From positions 1 through 64,000 of the forward strand of contig DASVVT010000004.1 of NCBI GenBank assembly GCA_036386415.1: a DNA stretch of 64,000 bases, read 5' to 3'. Shown one piece after another: positions 49,877 through 59,862 of this stretch (its first letter is position 1; each line of letters opens with the position of its first letter). This stretch comes from DASVVT01 sp036386415 (GTDB lineage: Bacteria > Acidobacteriota > Blastocatellia > Pyrinomonadales > Pyrinomonadaceae). Under the pieces are notes generated by a model that ran no database searches, was not told the DNA's origin, and was given only the letters and a program-made list of their open reading frames with translations. A program made the position numbers and the translations under genes.

Positions 49877-51892
49877 TCAATACCCTGGCTCTGTGGTTGA
49901 GCCTGTATCCTTTCTGGGTTTGCCGAGTTTGACGATCCAGAGGCCGGTGTTCATATCGTTGAAGTAGACGAGACCCTTGTGGGGCTGTGCTCCCCAGGCG
50001 AAGGGTGAGTTGGGGCGAAAACCTTCCGGGCTCCCCGTCCACAGTCGTCCGATCTCACGCCCCTGGCGATAGAGGTCGCCGCGCAGCTCGCCCGAAACGT
50101 CGAGCACACGCCCGCCGCCGTTGTAGTAGCCCATGTAGAGTATGTCGTCTTCGACCCAGATGTTGTGCGAGCCCGCTTCGGGCACACCGTATTCGGCCAC
50201 CTTGCGCGGGTTGTTGATGTCCGACACGTCTACGACGTGAACGATGCCGCGCACGGGGATACGCGATTTGGATTCGATGTCGAAGATTTCCGGGAACACT
50301 TCGTCGCCGACGAAGAGGTAGTTCTTGTAGCGGAAGACTGCGTGCGCTCCGGCGAGCCAGCCGCTCCCGTATAGCTCGTGATAGTTGAAGCGAAGCTGGC
50401 TGACGAGCTGCGGTTTTTCCGGACTCCCACCCTTGATGCCACTGCCGACATCCAGGATCACCAGCCCATCGCGCCAGTATGCCAGGTAAGCGAGCCCATC
50501 TTTGACATACACGTCGTGCACGTAGCGCCCACCCTGTATGCCTCCGGTCGTGACGAGCGGGTTCTCGACCTGCCAGCGCGCGACCTCCTTCGGCGCTTTG
50601 ATGTCCTTGAAATCTATGACGCGCAGAGAGCCCGTCGCATCATCCGTCAGATAGACGTAGTGACTGTCTATGAAGGCGCTGTGGACGCCGCCCGTGACGG
50701 TCTCCGTGTATTCCGAGACAACCTTCGGATGCGCCGGGTCGGACGTGTCAAGGAAAACGATGCCGTTCTTGCGGCTCGATGCACCTTCGCGTGTGAGCAC
50801 GCCGACGCGACCGTCTGCGCTGACGCTGACATCGTTGACGTTGTGCGCATCGACCGTGACGGTGTCCGTCTGTTTCGGGTGCGCCGGATCGGAGATGTCG
50901 AAAACCAGCAGCTTATCCGAGATGGTAGAGGTGTAGGCGTAGTTGCCGAAGATCCATTGCTCGGCAGACTGAAACTCCTTGAACGGGATGCGTCCGACGA
51001 CCTGTAACTCACGCTCCACGTCTCGCTGCGTGACGGTCACGATGGCGACGGCCATCTGGTCGCCGCTCGTGGCCGTCAACACGTACGAGCCCGGACGCTC
51101 TGCGACGAAGCCCCCATCCTGCTCAACAAAAGCGCCGTCACCCGTGACAGCCCACCTGACGGAAGGATTCTGAACCGGCGAGCCACGACCATCCTTGGCC
51201 CTGGCAGTGAAGCGTATCACGTCACCCGTGCGTGCCTTTGCGCCAGAGGGCTCGATTGCGAGAGCGCGCACAGGGTTAGCCACCACGTTGACAGTCACCG
51301 TACTGCTGACCCCTTCGGCGCTGGCGGTAAGCTGTGCTTTGCCCGGTGCGACGCCCACGACGAAGCCCGCCCCATCAACCGTCGCCACCGATGGAGTCTC
51401 TGATTTCCAGATGATCGGTACGTCCTGACGCGGGTTGCCGTTTGCGGATTGAGCAGTGGCGTCTAGTTTCAAAGTGCCATGCACCATCAGGGGCGTGCTG
51501 GCGTTCGCAATCACAACTCGCGCGACACGCGCAGGCTTGACCATCACCCTGGCTAACCCAACCTTGCCGCCAACGACCACCGCAACCTTGACCTCTCCGG
51601 GCACATAAAAAGTGACCATCCCGGATTCGTCTGCCTGGGCACTGTCAGGCGGCAGCGCCACCCACAGAGATGGCTTCATCTCGACCTGCTTTCCAGACGC
51701 GTCGCGGGCTGCGACCGTAAACTGCATCTTCTGTCCGATCTCTGCTTCCCCGGTCGCCGGGCTGACCTCGACAGAGGTGACCGTTGGCGCGCTGGCGGTC
51801 GAGGATGATTGCTGCGCCATGACACACGGCGCAGCAATCGCCAGTACGCTTAAGACAATCAACGGCACGAGTAATCTATAAATGGTGGTCAT
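49877..51892 (-). CDS. Exported protein with Big2-like (Ig-like) repeats and LVIVD-type propeller
   Basis: A 671-residue protein from the ATG at 51892 (GGAGGCAACCGAATG). After a signal peptide (LLVPLIVLSVLAIAAPCVMA) come three Ig-like domains of Big2 kind, with phrases VEVSPATGEAEIGQKMQFTV, IWKSETPSVATVDGAGFVVG and RALAIEPSGAKARTGDVIRF. The second half is a propeller of LVIVD repeats (LLVFDISDPAHPKQTD, IVFLDTSDPAHPKVV, VVDVSDINNPRKVAEYG). It probably acts at the cell surface or periplasm. Function is unknown; with the neighbouring membrane protein at 52134 and the YVTN gene it may form a set. Confidence 0.88.
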   Translation of the reverse strand: MTTIYRLLVPLIVLSVLAIAAPCVMAQQSSSTASAPTVTSVEVSPATGEAEIGQKMQFTVAARDASGKQVEMKPSLWVALPPDSAQADESGMVTFYVPGEVKVAVVVGGKVGLARVMVKPARVARVVIANASTPLMVHGTLKLDATAQSANGNPRQDVPIIWKSETPSVATVDGAGFVVGVAPGKAQLTASAEGVSSTVTVNVVANPVRALAIEPSGAKARTGDVIRFTARAKDGRGSPVQNPSVRWAVTGDGAFVEQDGGFVAERPGSYVLTATSGDQMAVAIVTVTQRDVERELQVVGRIPFKEFQSAEQWIFGNYAYTSTISDKLLVFDISDPAHPKQTDTVTVDAHNVNDVSVSADGRVGVLTREGASSRKNGIVFLDTSDPAHPKVVSEYTETVTGGVHSAFIDSHYVYLTDDATGSLRVIDFKDIKAPKEVARWQVENPLVTTGGIQGGRYVHDVYVKDGLAYLAYWRDGLVILDVGSGIKGGSPEKPQLVSQLRFNYHELYGSGWLAGAHAVFRYKNYLFVGDEVFPEIFDIESKSRIPVRGIVHVVDVSDINNPRKVAEYGVPEAGSHNIWVEDDILYMGYYNGGGRVLDVSGELRGDLYRQGREIGRLWTGSPEGFRPNSPFAWGAQPHKGLVYFNDMNTGLWIVKLGKPRKDTGSTTEPGY

Positions 51893-52025
51893 TCGGTTGC
51901 CTCCGGCCAGGTCTTCTTTATGTCCAGCCATCAAATTCGATACTGAAATCGAAACGTGAAGAGGAGTAATCATGGGAAAGATGGAATCTAACGCTCATAA
52001 ACGGCGCTGTCAAGAAGGGCGAAAA

Positions 52026-52121
52026 ATTTAAACGCAAAGGGCGCAAAGGTCTTCGCAAAGGATTGGATACTTTGCGCTCCTTTGCGCGTCTTCCCTTCGC
52101 GTCCTTTGCGTTTAAATTTTC
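52026..52121. repeat. Snap-back palindrome, ACGCAAAGG/CCTTTGCGT family
   Basis: TTTAAACGCAAAGGGCGCAA, AGGTCTTCGCAAAGG is mirrored by CTTTGCGCTCCTTTGCGCG, TCGCGTCCTTTGCGTTTAAA. It separates the Ig-like/propeller gene from the membrane protein gene. Confidence 0.93.
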
Positions 52122-52133
52122 CTGCCGGACATC

Positions 52134-52559
52134 TCAACGGCCAATCACCTGCGTCGAGATGAAGCCCCAGAGAATCGCCGACAGGCCGCCGATCTCGCCT
52201 ATGATGAGCATGTACATGCCCCAGGTCGTGATGAAGTTGCGGCGGCTGAACTGGTTCTCCGTACGGTTTCTCAGACCGAGCACAGTGTATTCCAGGATGG
52301 TCACGCCAAAGTAGAAGAGAGGTATAGAGGCTGCCAACACCTGCACGGCGACGGGAAACGGGCTGTATTCGAGAAGCTTTGCGATCACCAGCGAGGCGAA
52401 GCTATAAAGGAACGAGGCGCGATGCGCGATGTCTACATAGACAGGCGCGCGATGCTCAGGGCTCGCCATGATGCGCTGGTACTTCAAGACTCCGAGCAGC
52501 ATCCCCGCCAGGAGAAAGAGACCGGAAGCTAAGAGACTTATCCTGATCGCAGTATTCAT
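52134..52559 (-). CDS. Four-TM membrane protein, unknown function
   Basis: A 141-residue protein with four predicted TM helices (ISLLASGLFLLAGMLLGVL, ASFLYSFASLVIAKLL, VQVLAASIPLFYFGVTILEY, WGMYMLIIGEIGGLSAILWG). Between helices 1 and 2 lies a His-containing loop (HRAPVYVDIAHRAS) and between 3 and 4 a charged loop. It is not recognised. It lies upstream of the Ig-like/propeller gene on the same strand, so they may share a transcript. Confidence 0.8.
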   Translation of the reverse strand: MNTAIRISLLASGLFLLAGMLLGVLKYQRIMASPEHRAPVYVDIAHRASFLYSFASLVIAKLLEYSPFPVAVQVLAASIPLFYFGVTILEYTVLGLRNRTENQFSRRNFITTWGMYMLIIGEIGGLSAILWGFISTQVIGR

Positions 52560-52970
52560 TTGAGCCGTCCTCCCTTCGCTCCATTAACTAACAGGTGTCG
52601 GCGCGCATCGCATTATATACGTTTGGCCGCCAACTGCCCCTTGATTGTGACCGCTTGTTGAGGGCGACGATATGGGCGGCCTCCCTGAGGGTCACGCTTC
52701 AGGCGTGAGCGATAGTTCGCTGGCAGAAAGCCTAAGCGTCAGAGAGGGTTTGCAACCAAGTGCACTGCACACTATATCGTGCAAAGGAAATACACGCTCA
52801 CGCACATCGTTTACGAATGCCTTTCCCTGGCGTCGAGCGAAACCGCCCACTCATCTCTAAGTTGGGAAATATTTGAACTTACACAAGCGGCACGAATCCT
52901 CATGAATATTGGCACGCTCATTGCTCAAGCTACGGACGAGTAGTAAAGATCGGCAGCAACGTAGCTGTCG
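52560..52970. other. Intergenic region with no assignable gene
   Basis: About 400 bp. I see an inverted pair GTCACGCTTCAGGCGTGA near 52690-52707 and no open frame with a ribosome site. The promoter of the candidate RNA at 52971-53117 would lie here, and the divergent promoter of the membrane-protein gene at its left end. Confidence 0.45.
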
Positions 52971-53117
52971 GTACGGAGGAAGCCCGCAAGCGAAGGGGAG
53001 AGCGCGGGCGGGCTTCCAACAAAATTCAACGAGTTCGGTTGCCCCTGTTATTACGTAAGTAGGCGACCGCACAGAGAAACCCGCTGCGAAGGGGAGAGCG
53101 CAGCGGGTTTTTCTCAT
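52971..53117 (+). ncRNA. Candidate small RNA: two hairpins with identical loops
   Basis: Hairpin 1 is GGAAGCCCGC (52978-52987) with GCGGGCTTCC (53008-53017). Hairpin 2 is AAACCCGCTGCG (53077-53088) with CGCAGCGGGTTT (53099-53110) and a T-tail TTTTCTC. Both stems enclose the identical 16-nt core GCGAAGGGGAGAGCGC. The second is a classical rho-independent terminator on the plus strand. The shared GGGGA loop on top of unrelated stems suggests a conserved exposed binding site, for instance for a CsrA-type protein. Alternatively both are terminators of the minus-strand hydrolase gene ending at 53132. Confidence 0.55.
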
Positions 53118-53131
53118 TCTCCGGATAAGAT

Positions 53132-54043
53132 TTACTTTGAGCCCGCCTGGACGGTCTCGCGTATGAACCCGGCGACCGTATCCAGATAGGCGTTACCTCC
53201 CGTGCTGGAAACGCCGTGGCCTGCGCCGGGAATGATGACCAGCTTTTTGGGCTCGTTGGCGGCCTCATACAGCTTGCGCCCCTGTTCGGTCGGGATCGTC
53301 GGGTCAGGGTCGCCGTGCGTCACCAGGACTGGACAATGAACGTTGGCTAGCTTTCGCGCCGATTCAAAGCGGTTCTCGCCGAAGGTGTGCAGTCGTCTTG
53401 GCAGCCAGGGAAACATGCTCGCCGCCATGTCGCTCGCGGAGCTTAAACCCGACTCCAGAATGATCGTACAGACGCTGCGGCGCGAGGCCACGTCTGCGAC
53501 GGCGGTCGTCCCCAGAGACTGGCCGTAAAGCACCAGCCTTTCCGAACGCACCCCGCGCTCATTCAACACGTAATCGCAGGCCGCATCGGCATCCCTGTAG
53601 ATGCCCTGCTCGCCCGACACAGCGCCTTCGCTGCGCCCGTAGCCGCGATAGTCAAAGAGCAGCACGTCGAAGCCGCGCGCCGCCAGTGCTTCGCCGAGCC
53701 AGCCGAGGCTGTTGATGTTGCCGCCGTTGCCGTGAAAGAAGATCACGGTCGCGGCGGCGGGTTGACGGCGCGTGCTGATAAACCATCCATGTAAACGCAA
53801 TCCGTCGATTGTCTTGAACCAGACATCCTCGCCATCGTCGGGAAGGCTCCACACTTCGCCGGGCTTCCATCTTTCGGGATGGAAAACAACGCTCGTCTCA
53901 ATCCATCGTATGCCGAAGAAAAGCAGTCCTCCCATAAACACCGCTGCCGCCACCAGAGAGTAGATATTTTCGCGCCTCAGAAGCCGATAGCCTTTTTGCT
54001 GCCACCGTGTCCGAGACTCATTCTCGTATGAGAAGATCGCCAT
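53132..54043 (-). CDS. Alpha/beta-hydrolase, membrane-anchored
   Basis: A 303-residue hydrolase. An N-terminal TM helix (IYSLVAAAVFMGGLLFFGI) anchors a domain with VIFFHGNGGNINSLGWLG (oxyanion hole), the nucleophile elbow LYGQSLGTTAVADVA, Asp in VTHGDPDPTIP, and His in PGAGHGVSSTGG. This set matches BAAT/acyl-thioesterase or YfhR-like serine hydrolases. The substrate is unknown. Anchoring suggests activity on lipids or lipoyl-type substrates near the membrane. Confidence 0.92.
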   Translation of the reverse strand: MAIFSYENESRTRWQQKGYRLLRRENIYSLVAAAVFMGGLLFFGIRWIETSVVFHPERWKPGEVWSLPDDGEDVWFKTIDGLRLHGWFISTRRQPAAATVIFFHGNGGNINSLGWLGEALAARGFDVLLFDYRGYGRSEGAVSGEQGIYRDADAACDYVLNERGVRSERLVLYGQSLGTTAVADVASRRSVCTIILESGLSSASDMAASMFPWLPRRLHTFGENRFESARKLANVHCPVLVTHGDPDPTIPTEQGRKLYEAANEPKKLVIIPGAGHGVSSTGGNAYLDTVAGFIRETVQAGSK

Positions 54044-54176
54044 CCATGCCAGACTTTAGCTTATCCCATCAATCTTCAAAAGCACATAGGGGGCTTGGGC
54101 GAATGACGAGCGCGGCTCGCAGGTAATATGAGAATGGTATGATGATATCTTGCTCGCTTCGCAGTGGAAGGGATCA

Positions 54177-55058
54177 ATGAGCAAAGTAGCCTTCGCGACC
54201 TATCATAAACTACCCGATCTGACTGAAGATGATCGCCTCGTCCTAGACCATTTACACCGTCAGGGCGTGGAGACTCAAGCCGTTTTGTGGGACTCGGATC
54301 AGATTCGTTGGGAAGAGTTCGAGAGCATCATTCTACGTTCCTGCTGGGAATATCATTTACGCCCTCAAGCGTTTTCGAGCTGGGTAGGGATGCTGGCCGA
54401 GCGAGGCATCCCGCTCTGGAATCCGCCACGGGTCGTACACTGGAACATGGACAAGATGCACCTCAGAAGTCTTGGCCTTGCTGGCGTCGCCGTCCCAACG
54501 GCGGTCTGGTTGGAGAGAGGGTCTGAGGTCAATCTCCAGGCTATCCTCGAAGAGCGCAACTGGCGGCAGGCGGTCATTAAGCCGACCATCTCCATGACAG
54601 CCTTTCAAACATGGATTACCACGCCTGCGCAGGCCAACCGAGATCAAGCCACCGTGGAGAAGATGCTCAAGAGGTCAGGCGTGATGATCCAGAAGTTCAT
54701 AGATGAGGTGCGCACCAGAGGCGAATGGTCGTTCATCTTTTTCTGGAAGACGTACAGCCACGCCGTTTTGAAACGCGCGAAGCAGGGTGATTTCCGAGTG
54801 CAGAACGATTTCGGCGGCTACCTGGAGGAGGCCGCCCCTTCAGCCTCGCTCATCGAGCAGGCGCAAAGGATCGTTGATTCCGTGGCAGAGCCTCTGCTTT
54901 ACGCGCGAGTGGACGGGATTGACGTGGACGGAACGCTCGTCTTGATGGAGTTGGAGCTTATCGACCCCGTGCTGTTTTTGAGCCAAGCCCCTCATGCTCC
55001 GCAGAGCTTCGCCGACGCGATCATGGTGACTATATTAGGAAATGAAGAAAAACCTTAA
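54177..55058 (+). CDS. ATP-grasp protein, DcsG/RimK-like
   Basis: A 293-residue protein from the ATG at 54177 (GGAAGGGATCAATG). The pre-grasp part is SKVAFATYHKLPDLTEDDRL, with ILRSCWEYHLRPQAFSSWV resembling the D-cycloserine-pathway protein DcsG and other glutathione-synthetase-like ATP-grasp proteins. The ATP site has QAVIKPTIS and VMIQKFIDEVRTRGEWSFIF, and late acidic metal ligands in LYARVDGIDVDGTLVLMELE. A role in forming a peptide-like amide bond is expected. The stop codon is followed at once by the ACGCAAAGG arm. Confidence 0.88.
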   Translation: MSKVAFATYHKLPDLTEDDRLVLDHLHRQGVETQAVLWDSDQIRWEEFESIILRSCWEYHLRPQAFSSWVGMLAERGIPLWNPPRVVHWNMDKMHLRSLGLAGVAVPTAVWLERGSEVNLQAILEERNWRQAVIKPTISMTAFQTWITTPAQANRDQATVEKMLKRSGVMIQKFIDEVRTRGEWSFIFFWKTYSHAVLKRAKQGDFRVQNDFGGYLEEAAPSASLIEQAQRIVDSVAEPLLYARVDGIDVDGTLVLMELELIDPVLFLSQAPHAPQSFADAIMVTILGNEEKP

Positions 55059-55147
55059 ACGCAAAGGGCGCAAAGGGGGAAGACGCAAAGAACGCAAAGA
55101 CTTCAACTCCTTTGCGAATACCTTTGCGTCCTCCAGCGTTTAAGGTT
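55056..55147. repeat. Snap-back palindrome, ACGCAAAGG/CCTTTGCGT family
   Basis: TTAAACGCAAAGGGCGCAAA, GACGCAAAGAACGCAAAG is mirrored by CTCCTTTGCGAATACCTTTG, CGTCCTCCAGCGTTTAAGG. It lies between convergent genes (ATP-grasp and gltA). Confidence 0.92.
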
Positions 55148-55173
55148 TTACACGCACGCGCAAGAGACCCGTT

Positions 55174-56493
<1,320 letters not shown>

Positions 56494-56926
56494 ATCATCA
56501 CTCCCATGTTGTTCAGGCGCGCACGGTTCGCTCGCGCAGCAAGTCTACATTTTGCATTCAATTGTTTTGGATAAAGGTACGCCATAAAGGATGCGATGAC
56601 AAATCGCGCTGGCTTTGATAGCTGATAACAGATGGGCGCAAGTAGGGTAAAAGACTCTTGCCGACACAGGACCAGAGAGAGTATCACGCGGAAGAACTAA
56701 AAGATCATCGCGGCCTGCTCTCCGGCGCTAATCTGCGCGTAACCTTACGCAATACAAATGCAAGCTAATCGACACCGAACTCCCACATTGCAATTCCAGC
56801 ACGGGTGTATTGTCAGCAACGATAGAGCCCCAAATTGAAAGGCTCGTGCTGCAAATTACTCACCACGCAACACGGTACAGCGACACAGATACAACTTTAC
56901 TTTATCTTCCCCTAAGGAGGGCTACC
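56494..56926. other. Intergenic region upstream of divergent gltA and HD-GYP genes
   Basis: About 430 bp, the promoter zone for two divergent genes. No repeat family member, tRNA or riboswitch could be identified. An excellent ribosome site (AAGGAGGG) ends it at about 56910-56920, deciding the HD-GYP start. Confidence 0.5.
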
Positions 56927-57562
56927 ATGAGTTGTCCTCAGCGAAGCGATGAAAACATGTTGCGCATACTCAGACTGCTGACCCGGATCGGGCGAAAATA
57001 TCAACCCCTTATGTTTGCACACATTCACCCCCACGGGCACGCGACAGCCAGATTGTCACGTTACTTTGCGGGGACGTGTGTGTCTGGCGCGCTGGGTGGA
57101 GCATTCTCGCTTGAAGAGATCGCAATCGGCGCGCACCTGCATGACGTGGGCAAGTATCTCGTGAGCACAGCAGTTCTGCTCAAGCCCGAGAGTCTCAATG
57201 AAGAGGAATTTTCGTTGGTCTCTCTTCATCCTATCTACGGCGCAAACATCCTTTCGAGATTTCGCGGCCTGACTGACAGGATTCGGAGAATGGCGCTACA
57301 TCATCACGAGCACTGGGATGGCACTGGCTATCCTGATGGACTGTCGGGTACGGCGATTCCAATCGAAGCGCGAATCATTGCTCTTGCCGATGTCTATACG
57401 TCTTTACGCGCAAGACGATCATACAAGCAGATGATGACAAAGCGGGCGGCTCTTGAGACGCTGAAAGAAATGGCGGGACAGAAGCTCGATCCATATATGA
57501 CCGAAGACTTCATTAGGTTGATTGCCGCGAAATCCCAGGTGCGCCCCGTCAGGCCACGATAG
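56927..57562 (+). CDS. HD-GYP domain phosphodiesterase-like protein
   Basis: A 211-residue stand-alone HD-GYP-type protein from the ATG at 56927 (AAGGAGGG ribosome site). The HD motif is in LEEIAIGAHLHDVGKYLVST. The GYP part HHHEHWDGTGYPDGLSG is intact, with metal-binding histidines. It probably hydrolyses cyclic di-GMP. It has no sensor or receiver domain, so regulation must come from partners or transcription. A longer frame starting at 56810 lacks a ribosome site. Confidence 0.9.
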   Translation: MSCPQRSDENMLRILRLLTRIGRKYQPLMFAHIHPHGHATARLSRYFAGTCVSGALGGAFSLEEIAIGAHLHDVGKYLVSTAVLLKPESLNEEEFSLVSLHPIYGANILSRFRGLTDRIRRMALHHHEHWDGTGYPDGLSGTAIPIEARIIALADVYTSLRARRSYKQMMTKRAALETLKEMAGQKLDPYMTEDFIRLIAAKSQVRPVRPR

Positions 57563-57700
57563 CCGATTGCAGATGAGCGGAACTGAGAAGGAGACACTCA
57601 ACACCGCAGGGTGCAAAGTGAAGAGATGGGGAGCCGGAACGTCAGGGAGGGCTTCCGTTCCGCACCCTTCAGCTTTCGCGCGCGCATCTTGCAGCCGCTT

Positions 57701-59053
57701 TCAACTGTTAGCTTCACCCTCGATCACGAAGAACCCTGTCTCGCCGCCGCCCGATGTGACGTTGACGATGGGAGAATCGGAGAGACGCACCATCGCGCCC
57801 TCGACCCGCCCGCGAAAGAGAAACGGGTTGGTATCAACGAAAACGGGCTGAAGACTCCACTGCTGCTCGTCGAACACGGGAAACTCTTCCGTGCGCAGGG
57901 TGATTATCTCCTGCACTACGAAGTCATTATCGAGCGCCGCCGATAGTTTCTCATCCCACGCGGCCTCGCTCAGTTGGTTGCCCAAAGAGATGCCGTGCCC
58001 CCCGTAATCGTCGTTGGGCTTGAGGATGAAATTCGAGCGGTGCGCGCGCAAGTATGGGATCAGATCAATTGACTGTCCACGATAGAGGGTTTTCTTCTCT
58101 CTGACCATCATCGTCCAAGGCACCGTGCGCCCGATCACTTCCCTCTCCGTGGGCGTGAACCAGCTTGCATGCGCTTCGTCCGTCAGCAGCTCAAACCCGG
58201 CCTTCTTGTGCAGCATCTTGCAACGGAAGGGATTGACGAGACAGACGTGATGGTTGATGCAGGCTCGGGTCAAAGGATGCGTTTCATCCGTGTGCGCCAG
58301 GAACTCGTGGATCACGACGCGCTTGTAAACAAGGTCGATCCGAAAATCACCACGCCGCAATCGCCCGCCTTCGTACTCCAGCTCGTCCGGCGCGCAGATG
58401 ATGGTCGGGACTCCGCGACTGGCGAAGTAATTGCGCAGCAGAAAGAATTCGTTGGCGGTCGGCAGCTCATCCCAATCGAGGATGCAGACGTTCGGCGCTG
58501 TAGCCTTTCCGCCCCACTCCCTGTACGTTGCGAGCAGGGCTTCGAGCAGCGCGGCGCACGGATCGAACTGGCTGAGACGATAGCGCTCTGCCAGCCGCTG
58601 CATCGCTCCGATCTCAAATAACAGTTGATTGAGCCCCTCCTGGTCAGGGAGGCTGGATGGATTTTCGGCGTTATACTCGACGAACTTCACCTCATCGCCG
58701 TTGACGAAAGCATCCAGGCGGGAGGTCACTATCGGCTGAGCGAAGCCAGGGTCAACGAGCGCGAGGCGGCGCTCATCCTCGCGCAGGCCGACCCGATCCA
58801 TCAACGCCGGATCGGCAAGCATTGCGGTCGCCACCTTATCGAAAGCGCCCGCCACAACTTGAGAGGCATAGGTCAGCCGGTCATACTGCGCGCGCGTGAG
58901 CAGGTGCGGGCGCAACGCGACACACAAGCCACGCTCGCCGTAGACCAGACGATTGACGCGCAGCCGTTCGTTCAAGCGCGCGAAAAGCTCAGCGGTCAGG
59001 CTCTCATCCGCCGAGAGCATTTCGTGGTATTCGGCAATCGCCGCCTCGCGCAT
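57701..59053 (-). CDS. ATP-grasp-like protein, glutathionylspermidine-synthetase-like fold (tentative)
   Basis: A 450-residue protein with no signal peptide. Visible ATP-grasp-type features are HRSNFILKPNDDYGGHGISL and FVVQEIITLRTEEF near the C-terminus, with VEYNAENPSSLPDQEGLNQL nearer the N-terminus. This spread, with the glycine loop late, resembles circularly permuted ATP-grasp proteins. It may make an amide or ester bond, substrate unknown. Its neighbours (HD-GYP; lipid-metabolism genes) do not define a pathway. It is not recognised with certainty. Confidence 0.75.
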   Translation of the reverse strand: MREAAIAEYHEMLSADESLTAELFARLNERLRVNRLVYGERGLCVALRPHLLTRAQYDRLTYASQVVAGAFDKVATAMLADPALMDRVGLREDERRLALVDPGFAQPIVTSRLDAFVNGDEVKFVEYNAENPSSLPDQEGLNQLLFEIGAMQRLAERYRLSQFDPCAALLEALLATYREWGGKATAPNVCILDWDELPTANEFFLLRNYFASRGVPTIICAPDELEYEGGRLRRGDFRIDLVYKRVVIHEFLAHTDETHPLTRACINHHVCLVNPFRCKMLHKKAGFELLTDEAHASWFTPTEREVIGRTVPWTMMVREKKTLYRGQSIDLIPYLRAHRSNFILKPNDDYGGHGISLGNQLSEAAWDEKLSAALDNDFVVQEIITLRTEEFPVFDEQQWSLQPVFVDTNPFLFRGRVEGAMVRLSDSPIVNVTSGGGETGFFVIEGEANS

Positions 59054-59080
59054 CTTAGAACGTATCGCCTTCCCACATGC

Positions 59081-59617
59081 TTACGGCGCGATCCTTTGCA
59101 TCGTCACGGTGGTGATCGGTGAAGGGTTGGCAGTACGGTTGCATGAGACCCAGTAGCCAGCGCTCTGGTAGCGCACCAGCTTGTACATTGATCCGTCTGC
59201 CTTGGCTTCGATCTCCGCGCCGACCACCGTTTTACAGTCCGGCGCACTGCTTCCGCCTACATAATCAATGGAGACTGCCTTCAACTTCTTTGCATTGTCG
59301 TAGTAGAACTGTGCCGTCTCCTGTTCAGAGAAGACGTAGAAGTCTTGCGCGTCGCTCTTCTCCCGTGGCTCACCGAGCTTGCCGCGCACTTCATCGGCGC
59401 TCATGCCGATACTGATCCCTTTGTACTCACGATACAGCGGCTTCTCAATCTCCTCTGCGGGGGCTTCCGTCTTCACGGCTGTTGGACGAGTCGAGCGCTT
59501 TTGCGCCCGTGTGTCTGTCAAAGCTCCCCAGGTGAGCAGGACTAAGAGGGCTGTCAGGATGAACAGCACCAGCTTGAGCAGTTGAAGAGAGAACCCTGGT
59601 CTTGCGTGTTGATGCAT
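59081..59617 (-). CDS. Exported protein with SmpA/OmlA-like domain (tentative)
   Basis: A 178-residue protein with one N-terminal TM/signal helix (LLKLVLFILTALLVLLTWGA) and a Thr/Ala/Glu linker. The segment YKGISIGMSADEVRGKLGEP, REKSDAQDFYVFSEQETAQFYYD is of the BamE/SmpA/OmlA-like kind found in envelope proteins. Two cysteines (DCK, SCN) may form a disulfide. It ends 27 bp before the ATP-grasp-like gene's start on the same strand, so both may be one unit. Confidence 0.75.
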   Translation of the reverse strand: MHQHARPGFSLQLLKLVLFILTALLVLLTWGALTDTRAQKRSTRPTAVKTEAPAEEIEKPLYREYKGISIGMSADEVRGKLGEPREKSDAQDFYVFSEQETAQFYYDNAKKLKAVSIDYVGGSSAPDCKTVVGAEIEAKADGSMYKLVRYQSAGYWVSCNRTANPSPITTVTMQRIAP

Positions 59618-59862
59618 CGATTTTTTCCTCCTTTGGAAAACGTTGCTCTCAACCCCCGGCTATCTCGTCGAATTGCCACCATTATATCTCATCTGTCGAG
59701 CCAAATTTGCAGAACTTTTCATCTGCCCGATCTATTCAGTCTTGAATATGGAGCCCCGATATTTACCACCGCATCAGGCATGAGTCGCTTGATCCTCGTT
59801 CATTGAACGGATCGCTAACCGGTACGGTGGTGTTTGACTTATACTCCGCCTGAGAAAATATC

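Noticed and set aside
52857..53117. 86-codon minus-strand frame over the twin hairpins
   Set aside because: Most of its length is hairpin sequence; it has no ribosome site or homologous motif.
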